Below, in pieces: positions 1-11,100 of a stretch of 60,000 nucleotides of DNA (positions are counted from its first letter, which is position 1; each line of letters starts with the position of its first letter). Source of the stretch: Liolophura sinensis (lineage: Eukaryota > Mollusca > Polyplacophora > Chitonida > Chitonidae); the NCBI RefSeq assembly GCF_032854445.1, contig NC_088304.1:30761732-30821731 (forward strand), written 5' to 3'. A model generated the notes under the pieces. The model ran no database searches. It was not told where the DNA came from and was given only the letters and a program-made list of their open reading frames with translations. The translations under genes were made by a program, and so were the position numbers.

Positions 1-756
1 TATAAAAAAGATATAAAATCAAGATGTTTTTATTTGTTTTTCCGTATTATTTGCGAGCAAAAATAATATAGCTCTGACGGTATTAAACATTACGTTACAA
101 AAACCTCACCAAATAGTTCGGGTCCTGCAATTGTTAAATCAATGTGTCTTTCTTAGCAGGCATAACAATTGAGTTCCAAACAAGAAAAGAGTTTCTGTTT
201 TTACAACACTGATAAAAATAACATAAACAATGGCGGCGTCAACAATTTTCGGAAAAGATATAAATTAAACGTACTGGTACAAGAGTTTCCCTGTTCAGCT
301 AGAACTTACTCAAATGGCACTCACAAAAACGAAAGATCTGTATAGATCACAAAATCAATCATTCTTACTTGATTACTGCGCAGTACACGGACACGATGAC
401 GACAGAAATGACAACTGCAGCAGATATGCAAATGAGGACAATAACGTAAACCGGAAGCACTGGTCTGCTGCCCTCCCTTATTGCCCGGACCGGATGGTGC
501 TGATTGGATCGCGTAGACGGATTATGATCTTGTGACGCCGAGTCTGAAAAGATACTGCAGTAAATTTCATTCAGTCAAACTTTGCGAGTTTCTTACTATA
601 GGCCTATACCGACAACAACTTCAACCCATCGTATTTCAAAATTAATTTCTTCTCCAGAGTCCATCGATTATATTCCTTTAAAATAAACGGCAATCTATTT
701 TATGACCAAAACACCCTTTGTAAGTCAACAGGTCATACAGAGGCTACTCAACTCAG
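1..756. other. Gene-free left edge
   Basis: I see no convincing exon here. Open frames are short and have no recognisable domain. It lies downstream of the stop codon of the minus-strand PLAT/TSP1 gene, so it is intergenic or distal 3'UTR. If the last recognised exon of that gene is spliced further, another exon could lie here or off the edge. Confidence 0.5.
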
Positions 757-775
757 ATTTATTTATTTATTTGAT
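757..775 (-). terminator. Candidate polyadenylation signals in the SINE tail
   Basis: The minus strand reads as overlapping AATAAA hexamers within the A-rich SINE tail, about 315 bases beyond the in-frame TAG at 1089 of the PLAT/TSP1 gene. I found no AATAAA nearer to that stop. The SINE may therefore supply the gene's 3' end. This is inference from position only. Confidence 0.35.
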
Positions 776-920
776 TGGCGCAAGAATATTTCACTTATAC
801 GACGGCGGCAAGCATTATGGTGGGAGGAAACCGGACAAAGCCCAGGGGAAACCCACGACCACCCACAGATTGCTCGCAGACCTTCCCACGTATGGCCGGA
901 GAGGAAGCCAGCATGCGCTC
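757..920 (-). mobile_element. SINE family I copy (core plus AAAT tail)
   Basis: On the plus strand it begins with a TTTA run, followed by the conserved core (TTCACTTATACGACGGCGG, then a TGGTGGGAGGAAACC box) and ends at AGGAAGCCAGCATG. Read on the minus strand this is core followed by an (AAAT)n tail. At least ten related copies lie in this window, and the full-length ones (42822-43065, 45604-45866) have a tRNA-like head that this copy lacks. Confidence 0.85.
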
Positions 921-1088
921 AACAGAGAAAAAAAGCATATCAGTTAATTTAAACCAATGTAGCGACGACTGATCGGCTTGTAAAGTACATATACATGTAC
1001 TTGTATGAGAAATCTTCGTCCTGTGCGTAAAATATTAGTACAGGTAAGCTGTGAAAGCTATAAGTACATTTTCCTAAAATTTGAAATG

Positions 1089-2152
1089 CTAACCTTTTTG
1101 AATAATACGAGAACGAATAGTTACATCCAGATTCATCTTAGATGACTGGGTAGCTAAACTGGCCACATCATGATCTGGGAGCGACTTCTCTTTCGTAACA
1201 TGTTTTGAAGCCGCCACTGATGTTCGCACTTTCTCAATCTTTGGATATCCGTTGTTGCTTGTTGTGGCTGGTGGAGGTGATGACGTTGTTGTTGAAGAAG
1301 TTGTTGTCGCCGTGGAAACATCGGTCGTCCGTGTTCTCTGTGAGGTCATTCCAACATTGGCATCGTTGAGAATTGGTTTTGTAGGAGTGGGTGATGGTTT
1401 TTTTCCCGTTGTTCCGTGTGTCTGCAAGCTTCTAAGTGTAGTGAATTTGTGTAAAGGCGTATGATGAATTTCTCCCTGTTTTTTCGCGTAACTTTTCGGC
1501 GTTAAAATTACAGGTGGATTTCTTTTGGGATTTTGCCAAGGGCGCGTAACCCTATGCTGGTAAATTGGACTTGGTCGTGTGCGATTTTCGACGGATGCCA
1601 CAGCTGTCGTCTGCTCCCTCCAGTTGCGTCTTGGTGGATTTGTAACAGAAAAGTACCTCTTGGAATATAGCATCACTGTGGTTGATTTCGTCGGCGTTGT
1701 CATGGTAGTCGTGCGGCGTCTCGGATAGGGATGGCGGTGTTCAACGGGCAGCCTTAGAAGTGGTCGATAGGTTGCCTGGTGGCGGTAGTACGTCGGGCGC
1801 GGACGTCGTTGACGCCAGTCGTACCTGTGACGCCTCTGAGTTGTTGGATAAGAGGCGTACGGCCGACGAACGCGTGGCGTTGGTGAGGTTGTTGGGCGAT
1901 GCCACTGTCTGGTGTCTGGAACCCACCAAGTCCTAGCTGCGGCTGTCAACTTCATTGGCACCGACGTTGTCGTAGGACCAACCTGTGTACGCTTTTTGGC
2001 GACGTAAATTGTTGTCAATTTGGCGGACTGTGGGATAGTGTTAAAGGGATGTTTTGTAGGAGAGGAGGTGATCACTCTTTGCAGTGTTACAGGTGATGAC
2101 GTGACCAATGAAGAAGTATATTTGTTGAAAAGTCTTAAAGGTGTCGTAGTTT
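1089..2152 (-). CDS. Exon 6: Thr/Ser/Pro-rich tail with Arg/Tyr-rich block
   Basis: The acceptor TTTTGTAG lies just before 2152. The exon starts in phase 1, matching the end of the TSP1 exon (AAA G joined to AA gives Lys-Glu). About 353 codons stay open to a TAG at 1089. Composition is mucin-like ([26 protein letters not shown]), so O-glycosylation is likely. In the middle is a basic, aromatic block ([29 protein letters not shown]) with several dibasic sites. Alternatively the exon ends at 1094 with a weak donor (AAAAAG|GTTAGC), which would keep phase 1; I prefer the stop because that donor is poor and I see no following exon. Confidence 0.72.
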
Positions 2153-5100
2153 CTACAAAAATGAAGAAAAGAAGAAAATTATCCTGTTTGCAGTCAATGT
2201 ATATAATTATTGAAATCAACTATAGGCCATCTGAACGATCATACTAAGCTACATGCAAAATGGTTTTCTAGATTTTCGTTGCCGATAAAATGCAGAAAAG
2301 CCGTGATAATATGGCCAAATGTATGTTGAATTCAGGTGCTAAAGTCGTGTTATGCAATTTAACTTCCTACCAAAGAGTTTGGCTGAGTTGTTAATATACG
2401 TTTAGCAACAAAGTTGTTCAAGTGAAACATAAGCCTTACAACTTTCTCGTATCTATACTTGCATTACTGGCAATCGTATTATTAACCATAGTATAGCCTA
2501 TTAACCATAGTATAGGGCACATGTTGTTTATCGAAATACACTTTATTGTCATTTTCAGTGCTAGCCTTCACTTGTTACCTGGCAATGACGTCAAGATCAG
2601 CGGCGGAAGTGTCATGCTGAATCTCACTGTCGCGTTTTTTTTCCCGCGCTTTCCAGCATTCGCGTATAGGCCTACTGTTGGTACAGTTGTGGTGGACTCC
2701 GTGACTGAAGTGAAAGAGACAGGATTAATAAACAAGCGACAAGAGTGATTCGAGTCCTTTTTATTTTTGTAACTTGCTTTCTTTAATGGGGGAGTCTTCA
2801 AAAGTCAAGTATTTTCACGGGCATACGCAAAAAAATAATCTCAGTGACTTTCAATGCCTTTAAAATCTTCGGTCAAAATTAAAATAATTTCAAGGATTTC
2901 GAGGACCACTGGAAATCCCGCTATAGCCTATAACTCGCTTATAGGCTACCACTGGACTCCAACAAAGCCTTCATATGCAATCCAGGGCATGCTGTCATCT
3001 CGGTGATAAAAAAAAGCCCAGACCTAGTATCTATCCTGGCGAGTAATCAACGGCGATTGGCGGATTGCATTCGAGTTACCTTTTCGTGTCGTTGTTGTAG
3101 ATTCGGTCGTCATTTCTGTAGTTGCCGTTGTCATTTCTGTCGTTGTTGTTGTTGTTGTCGCTTCTGTCGTAGTTGGTGCCGTCGTCGCTTCTGTCGTCGT
3201 CGAGGTCGTCGTGCACTCTTCTTCAGCACAGGGTTTCTTCTGTTTGATACTCCCAATACACCCCTGTCCCCCACACCCAGGGGGAGGCCTGTCACAGCTC
3301 CGCGTTCGAACCCTCAAGCCACCCCCGCACGACAGGGAACACTCACTCCACGGGCTCCATTCACCCCATCCGCCATGAACTGAAGAATATAGACAGGTTG
3401 TAAACTGACTAAGCAATCCATTGATTGTAAACATTTTAATCAGCAACAATGTTACTGTTACTATGTATAACATCTTTTTATTTATTCCCCAACGATGTTT
3501 TGGTGTAGGTACTGTAAGTACCAGTATCAACCGTGTTGAGCATATGTAATAGTTAACATGAAACACATACATACATCTATTTAATTTATTTATTTTCACG
3601 TAATGAAATTTATTTGTTTCGCTCACTCAAGAATGTCTCGCTTTTTCGGCAGTGGTCACGTTTGGAGGAAAGCGAAGAACCCTTCTTGAGTCACTCTGCT
3701 TCACTAGGTAGGCCTACCTAACAAACCATCTGACTTAAAGCGGCAGCCGATTAGATCCTGCGGCCTCAATACATGGATGATATGGTGTGGCAAGGACATC
3801 TCTTTAGTGGAATGTGGCTGCGAAGGTTGCTGTTATGCATTTAAATTGATATGTTAAATACGCAATGTAGCATTTACGTACACACACAGAGAACCATGTT
3901 AAAGATACATATTTCTTTTTTTTTTTTCAAATAAAAAATATATATATATTTTAGTATAAACCTAACTTTTTATGAACTAACGGACCCTGCTCCAACAAAG
4001 CGTTACGGTCGATCGTGCATACATGCACGGGCGAATGAAGAGCATCGTGAAATGCTACAGTGTCATGTTTAAGATATATCCATGAAAGCCGAAGGTGCGA
4101 GTAAAGGAGTGTTGTGAGCCGGAGGTGAGAGTAAAGTAGTGTTGTGAGCCGAAAGTCCGAGTAAAGTAGTGTTGTTTGCCAAAGGTCCGAGTAGAGCAGT
4201 GTTGTGAGCCGAAGGTCCGAGTAAAGGAGTGTTGTGAGCCGAAGGTTCGAGTAAAGGAGTGTTGTGAGCCGAAGGTCTGAGTAGAGCAGCGTTGTGAGCC
4301 GAAGGTCCGAGTAAAGTAGTGTTTTGAGCTGAAGGTCCGAGTAAAGCAGTGTTGTGAGCCGAAAGTCCGAGTAAAGCAGTGTTGTGAGGTGAAAGTGCGA
4401 GTAAAGCAGTGTTGTGAGCCGAAGGTCCGAGTAAAGGAGTGTTGTGAGCCGAAAGCCCGAGTAAAGCAGTGTTGTGAGCCGAAAGTCCGAGTAAAGCAGT
4501 ACTGTGAGCCGAAGGTCCGAGTAAAGCAGTGTTGTGAGCCGAAGGTCCGAGTAAAGCAGTATTGTGAGCCGAATCTCCGAGTAAAGCAGTATTGTGAGCC
4601 GAATGTCCGAGTAAAGCAGTGTTGTGAGCCGAAGGTCCGAGTAAAGCAGTGCTGTGAGCCGAAGGTCCGAGTAAAGCAGTGTTGTGAGCCGAAGGTCCGA
4701 GGAAAGGAGTGTTGTGAGCCGAAGGTCCGAGTAAAGGAGTGTTGTGAGCCGAAGGTTCGAGTAAAGCAGTGTTGTGAGCCGAAGGTCTGAGTAGAGCAGC
4801 GTTGTGAGCCGAAGGTCCGAGTAAAGCAGTGTTTTGAGCCGAAGGTCCGAGTAAAGGAGTGTTGTGAGCCGAAAGTCCGAATAAAGCAGTGTTTTGAGCT
4901 GAAGGTCCGAGTAAAGCAGTGTTGTGAGCCGAAAGTCCGAGTAAAGCAGTGTTGTGAGGTGAAAGTGCGAGTAAAGCAGTGTTGTGAGCCGAAGGTCCGA
5001 GTAAAGGAGTGTTGTGAGCCGAAAGTCCGAGTAAAGCAGTGTTGTGAGCCGAAAGTCCGAGTAAAGCAGTACTGTGAGCCGAAGGTCCGAGTAAAGCAGT

Positions 5101-8100
5101 GTTGTGAGCCGAAGGTCCGAGTAAAGCAGTATTGTGAGCCGAAGGTCCGAGTAAAGCAGTATTGTGAGCCGAATGTCCGAGTAAAGCAGTGTTGTGAGCC
5201 GAAGGTCCGAGTAAAGGAGTGTTGTGAGCCGAAGGTCCGAGTAAAGGAGTGTTGTGAGCCGAAGGTCCGAGTAAAGCAGTGTTGTGAGCCGAAAGTCCGA
5301 GGAAAGGAGTGTTGTGAGCCGAAGGTCCCAGTAGAGGAGTGTTATGAATGGAGGCATGAAAGCTTTCCCATGTAGAAAGATCGCTTTACACGGTTTCCAA
5401 TCTACCGTAGAGGTCCGCAGGCAGCGCAAACACGCGTCCCTTTATTCACGACCTTAAAGTTTGTTTTGACAAGGAAGACCAGCTTTGGAGAAGTGATACG
5501 ACGAATCTGACAGAAACAATGGGGGACGTATATCGTTCTCACACCCTCTCACGGTTTGTAGATAAATAAACAGTACATAGGGACTGGTTTTGACTACGGC
5601 ATGGTGTACTCGGAAGAACCATTATACTATTTTCCTTCTCGTCCGTTTTTGTTTATTTGGAACAGTAGCCAAATGTGAGAGTAACATTTTGCTTCACGCA
5701 GATTAAAATCGAGTAATATTATAGTCCGACATCTCACTGGGACATGAAGGATCCGACAAAAACCAGCTGCAGTTTTGTTACTTTGGTAACCTCTAGAGGA
5801 GTGGGAAGTAACAATGACAAAAAAGTTTTTAGTTCTATCCAAAACAGGCAAAAATCTGAAATTTATAGTGCATCAACAGCCAAAAATGCCTGTGTGGCAG
5901 TATTACCCAGTCAGCGCACTTTCCCTCTTCAGTTAGGAATCAAATCTTGGACCCAACTGCCCGAATTGCGCGAATGGCGCATGTGTAACCTATAGGAATT
6001 ATTCTTGGCATTTTACAGCCAACTATATATAGGTCTTCAATGCATTTCATAAAATTCCAGCAAGAAGCTTCTGTTACTGTAAATCAAGTGAAAAAGTCAC
6101 ACAGAAGCCTAACAGACTCTACGCTATTGTTTAAATCTCTCACATTTCATCGACGGATGAAACCTTGGAGATGAAAGCGGAAGCTGCAACTTTCAGACAT
6201 GACTGTTGCGAACTCTCTGATAGTGGATCGCTTCAAAGACAGAAAATACCGCCTGCGCATGGCGACATCAGTGTTACCGGAAGTTGTGGAGAATTATGGT
6301 TGTAAACAACTTAATCACCCTTCAAAGGATCTGACAGTTTAACTCGGGGAACATGTCGGTGTGTTTATAGGAAAGTACCCAGCCTCAATCCTCTCCTGAG
6401 GATGTTTTCACCTACGTTGTACACCCTGGATGGTTAGCAGCCATCTTGAATTACCAAACAAACAATCACAGGCCCGTTGACATGTTCAACATGGACATCG
6501 AAACTAAAACACACCGGCATTCTCCAAGAAATGAAGCCAGGATGATACGGGAGCCACAGGATCTATACAGCTCAAATGGGGCTTTCGGGTTTCCGATTTC
6601 GAACACCAGTGGACATCTGTTTTCTAGCCTCTGCTGTAGATCGGTGATAACGAGGCGTATATGTCATGTTTTTTAATTTGTGTGGGAGTCGTGTGGGTGG
6701 TGGGGCGAAATAATACCCTTAAATACTGGACAGATTTAAATATTTAAACGTCATGTTAATGTAGTGCATGTAATGTAGGGAGATCAATCTGTAGATATGT
6801 CACCAAGCTATACCACCAAAATTATTAAGTGATATATATGCTTATTTTGGAGTCGCATTACGCACAGTGTGTTGACAGGAGACTTGTTTAACACCCACGG
6901 CTCTTCGCTTATAACAGCGGACACTGCACGGTTACAGTTCCCGACCATTACAGATAGAGACAAATTTTCTTATGCCGCTAAACAGGGATTGTAAGTTCAC
7001 TCAAAGCTTTTGAATTTTACTGGGAGTATAATTGTCTTGTAAGTGTATTTGGAAGGGGTGACGGACACACTGTATGTTTCACAGTTGTGTCTAACTCGGC
7101 TTAACCTGGGAATATAGGCCTCGGGCACAGGACAAGGGTACAAGTCACATGACAGCCTTGGGCACAGGACAAGGGTATAAATCACATGACAACATTGGGC
7201 ACAGGACAATGGTGCAAGTCATATGACAGCCTTGGGCACAGGACAAGGGTATAAATCAAATGACAAAATTGCACTGGACAATGGTGCAAGTCACATGACA
7301 GTCTTGGGCACAGGACAAGGGTATAAGTCACAAGACAACCTTGGCCACAGGACAATGGTGCAAGTCACATGATAGCCTTGGGCACAGGACAAGGGTACAA
7401 TATGTAGCTTTAATATTAAAAGTTCATGTCCGCCTTAGATTTACTTATTCATTTGATAGATGTTTTACGCCGTACTCTAGAATATTTCACTTATACGACA
7501 GCGGCCAACATTATTGTGTGAGAAAAAATCGGGCAGAAGCCGGGGGAAATTCAGGACCATCCGCAGGTTGCTTGCGGATCTACCCATGTATCTGCCTTCG
7601 ACCGTAGCTTTATAATGATTACGGCATAGCCATGTCATTGTGACTAGTTAGAAACTGGCAAGCCAGCTGGGTAAAACTGTTCGGTTAGAAATTCGAAACG
7701 CCTTATCTACTAGGTATGTAAGGGGTCAGAGAATACAATTTACCGTTGAGTGATTTACCACAGCTTTTTTCCGCTAAAGCTATTCGCCACTCATGGTCCT
7801 ATCTCATGGAATCTGTGAAATGGAATATAGCATCCTGCCTTTCTCCTTGAGTTTTGAAACCCTCGGACAAAGTCAGAGGGCGGGTGTGGCATTCGTGAAT
7901 GTCGCTTGGAAGTCAAACGTGCTTATCGGCTAAACAAAAGCACCCGTTACCGACGGATTAAGTAGGATTCCGATAACAACGTTAAGAGGAGCGGCACATA
8001 CCCCGGCGCATTCCTTGCCCCTCAGGAAGGCAAGCCGGTGCAGTGGGGCATGGGGAAGGGTGAAATGCCGACTGACGTTAAATAATGATGTTGACAGTCG

Positions 8101-11100
8101 TTTTTCAGCCTTGCTCTTCGGGTCCAAGATAAGCCAAAGTTGACAAAAGACTTATCAAACGCCTCGTCTAATGGACTACATAACCGGCTGTCGGAGGGTG
8201 TTTTGGGAGGGCTTGCGAGCCAGCGCGAGGCGTTTCTCATATCGTTGATAGTTGTGTAATTTATAGTAGCGTGATGCCGGCATTCCGCGCACGTATAATC
8301 ACTGCGTGCTGGATAATGTTTAATACGAATTTGGGAAACAAATTTATATAGGTTGTAGACACACACTCACGCCAGTATCACAGCATGAAACGATGTTATG
8401 CCTTTTTTGTAGCCCTCTTGTGTGTCTTCACATCATTACCATCTTAACAGGTAACATAGTTCTTAACGGAGAGTATTCCAAAATGAGCGTTTAGACTGAT
8501 GGAATTTTGACTGTAGTCACAAATGGACTCTCAACTCCAAAAGCTTACAACACAAGGTCGGACAAATAATTAGACTATACTTGTTTTAAAGTAAACTGCC
8601 ACGTGCATAAAGCTAGAATATTACCAGCAACTTCAACTGTTATTATTATTATGGAAATGATCTGTTTCATGTTGAGGTCAACATTTCACAAAAACTACCG
8701 TTTTACGCTCTGTGTTGTCGTCTTTTATATTATATTACGAAGAGCACTGTAACAATCAGTCAGTTGGATAAATGGATATAAGGGATCCGGTCGACTGTTT
8801 TAACCAGTATTAAAGTATTTGCTATATGTGTGTGGAGAATAACACTGAAGATATAAAATATGCTAACACTTCATACAGCTCATCAGTTGGAAAGAACAAT
8901 CCAGTTCTATACTAATTTTGCAAATGTCAGTCAAAGATTGACTGATTGATTGGTTGATTCATTCATTCATCACTGTTTAATACTGTATGTCCAAGAGCTT
9001 TTCACAAGACGATGAGGAAAAACATCACCACCCATGGCAAGTTACTGATGAACTTTCCTACGTGTGGCATGCAGGTATATGCACATTATATTGTTAGGCG
9101 ACCAAGTTGTCTACAAAAGGTACCGGAGCGACGTCGACCGCTTATTGTCATAGCGCCCCTTATACCAACATTGAGAGCGGAAGAATCAATGATATCGCAA
9201 CTTGTACATTATACTACTTGATCACTTGTTAATCTATACACGAGTCTAGAGCGTCCGCTTCGGGACCGGTAGATCCAGGATCAATCCTTGATCGAGTCAC
9301 ACCTAAGACTTTAAAAGAGGATGTTGTTTCCTCGCTTGGCGTTCAGCATGAAGGGGATAGTGCAACGACTGGTTGACCCGTATCCGTATAATGGCTCGGG
9401 CGGGGCAGCTTACTTGCCTTCGGTAAGTCGTCTCAGTGAAGCAGCACTAAATAAAAGAGCGGTGGAAATCCGTCCTGCAACAAGGAGGCACATTACACGT
9501 ACATGCACCCTAAGGATTCCTTCGTCGTCATATGACTGAAAAATTGCTGAGTAAGACGTTAAACCCCAAGCACTCACTCACTCACTCACTCACTCACTCT
9601 ATACACGCGTCGAAGAAAGCCTCAGACACTTCACTTCTAGCTTTAAACAGAACTTAGCCAACTGTTAACACATGAACGGATGAATTAAGTTTACACGTAT
9701 ACTTACTAACGGCTGACGCATTCTCTTCTTGTCGCATCCATTTGTTGAAGTTAAAGACGGAATCCCCGCTGGTAACATTGTCATGAAGAACAATCTGGAT
9801 AAAAAGGGTAAAAATAAGAAAATAACCGTTATCTGTTTGAACTGTTCCATGCAATCAACATTGTGTTGAGGTCAGACCGAATGTTTCAGCCTGAAGTTAT
9901 TCTATTTGGCCCAGTGAAATTCTTGTCTTGTCATATGTAAGTGCTTTACGTTACCACAAATTCTCATCCCAAATAATACGAGCCCGAGGCCGATTCTACA
10001 AACGTATGTCAAAATTTAAAGCATAGCAATGATCAGGGGAAAAAATTTTATTTTCTAAAAGCTCAAAATAAGTTTTGAGACGGTATTTCAAATTTTGATT
10101 TAATTCAGAAATGGATTTGTGGAATCGGCTTCAGGTGTTGTTATAAATGAGTAGTTTTAAATACGCTCATATTCTCAACGAAATATTAAAACAGATCATG
10201 CTATATACATGTAACATATATGACAACACCTTGTTTTCTGTTCACGGTATACAAAAAATCCCCTCAATGTTTTGAAGAACTATATTAAGTGTATGGTGTG
10301 ATTCGTTTCTAAACTTCACATATATCCATATTAACCTGCATTTCCCCTCAAAACTTGGTCGCCAATGATATACGTCGCACGTTAAAAACTTCTTGACTGC
10401 GGCATTAAAGAAGAAAGAATTGACATGAGCTATAGTTTTATATAGTGATAATTAGAAATAGGGTGGAAGTTAGCGTAAAGATCAGCGACAAAAAACACAC
10501 ACGTTCACTGAGAACGATTAACAGTGAATTGTTCTTAAGAGATAGGAGTAGCCATAAAGTTAGCGCATTCCGATGTAAGGCGGTGCAGGATAACAAATGA
10601 CTGAATAAATAACTACAAAAATTAAGTAGGCTACATTGAATTGAATTGCAGTATGGACCAGGTAATCTACAACCATGTCGTGTACTGTTACAAGCTTAAA
10701 TCAACCATTACATCAATCAACCATGACGAGTCAGTTCAGATAGTCATGGCGTTCGTTTAACAGCCACTTTTGTTCAATTCATCTATAATAATCAGTTTTG
10801 GAATTAATTAACAAACCGTAACAACTTTCAGCTACAGGATGTACTAACTTAACTTTTAGTGTCCTTAATATCTTAGTCTCCTTGAAACCTTTAACCCTAT
10901 TGGGACCTTTAGTCTCCTTGAAACCTTCAGCCGTTTTGGAACCTTCAGTCTCCTTGAAACCTTTAGCCCTAATGGGACCTTTAGTCTCCTTGAAACCTTT
11001 AGCCGTTTTGGAACCTTTAGTCTCCTTGAAACCTTTAGCCCTATTGGGACCTTTAGTCTCCTTGAAACCTTTAGCCCTATTGGAGCCTTTAGTATCCTTG

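Noticed and set aside
3003-3383. Plus-strand Cys/Arg-rich open frame
   Set aside because: It is the complement of the TSP1/Thr-rich exon (ACN codons read in reverse); the minus strand has the domain and splice sites.
4087-5346. CRISPR-like regular spacing
   Set aside because: Units are contiguous 30-mers with no unique spacers; this is a minisatellite in a eukaryotic intron.
3951-5429. Long open frame of 492 codons on the minus strand, rich in a Leu/Tyr/Ser/Asp decapeptide
   Set aside because: It is the 30-bp array read in a stop-free frame; the plus strand is open as well, and it lies inside an intron with no start context or domain.
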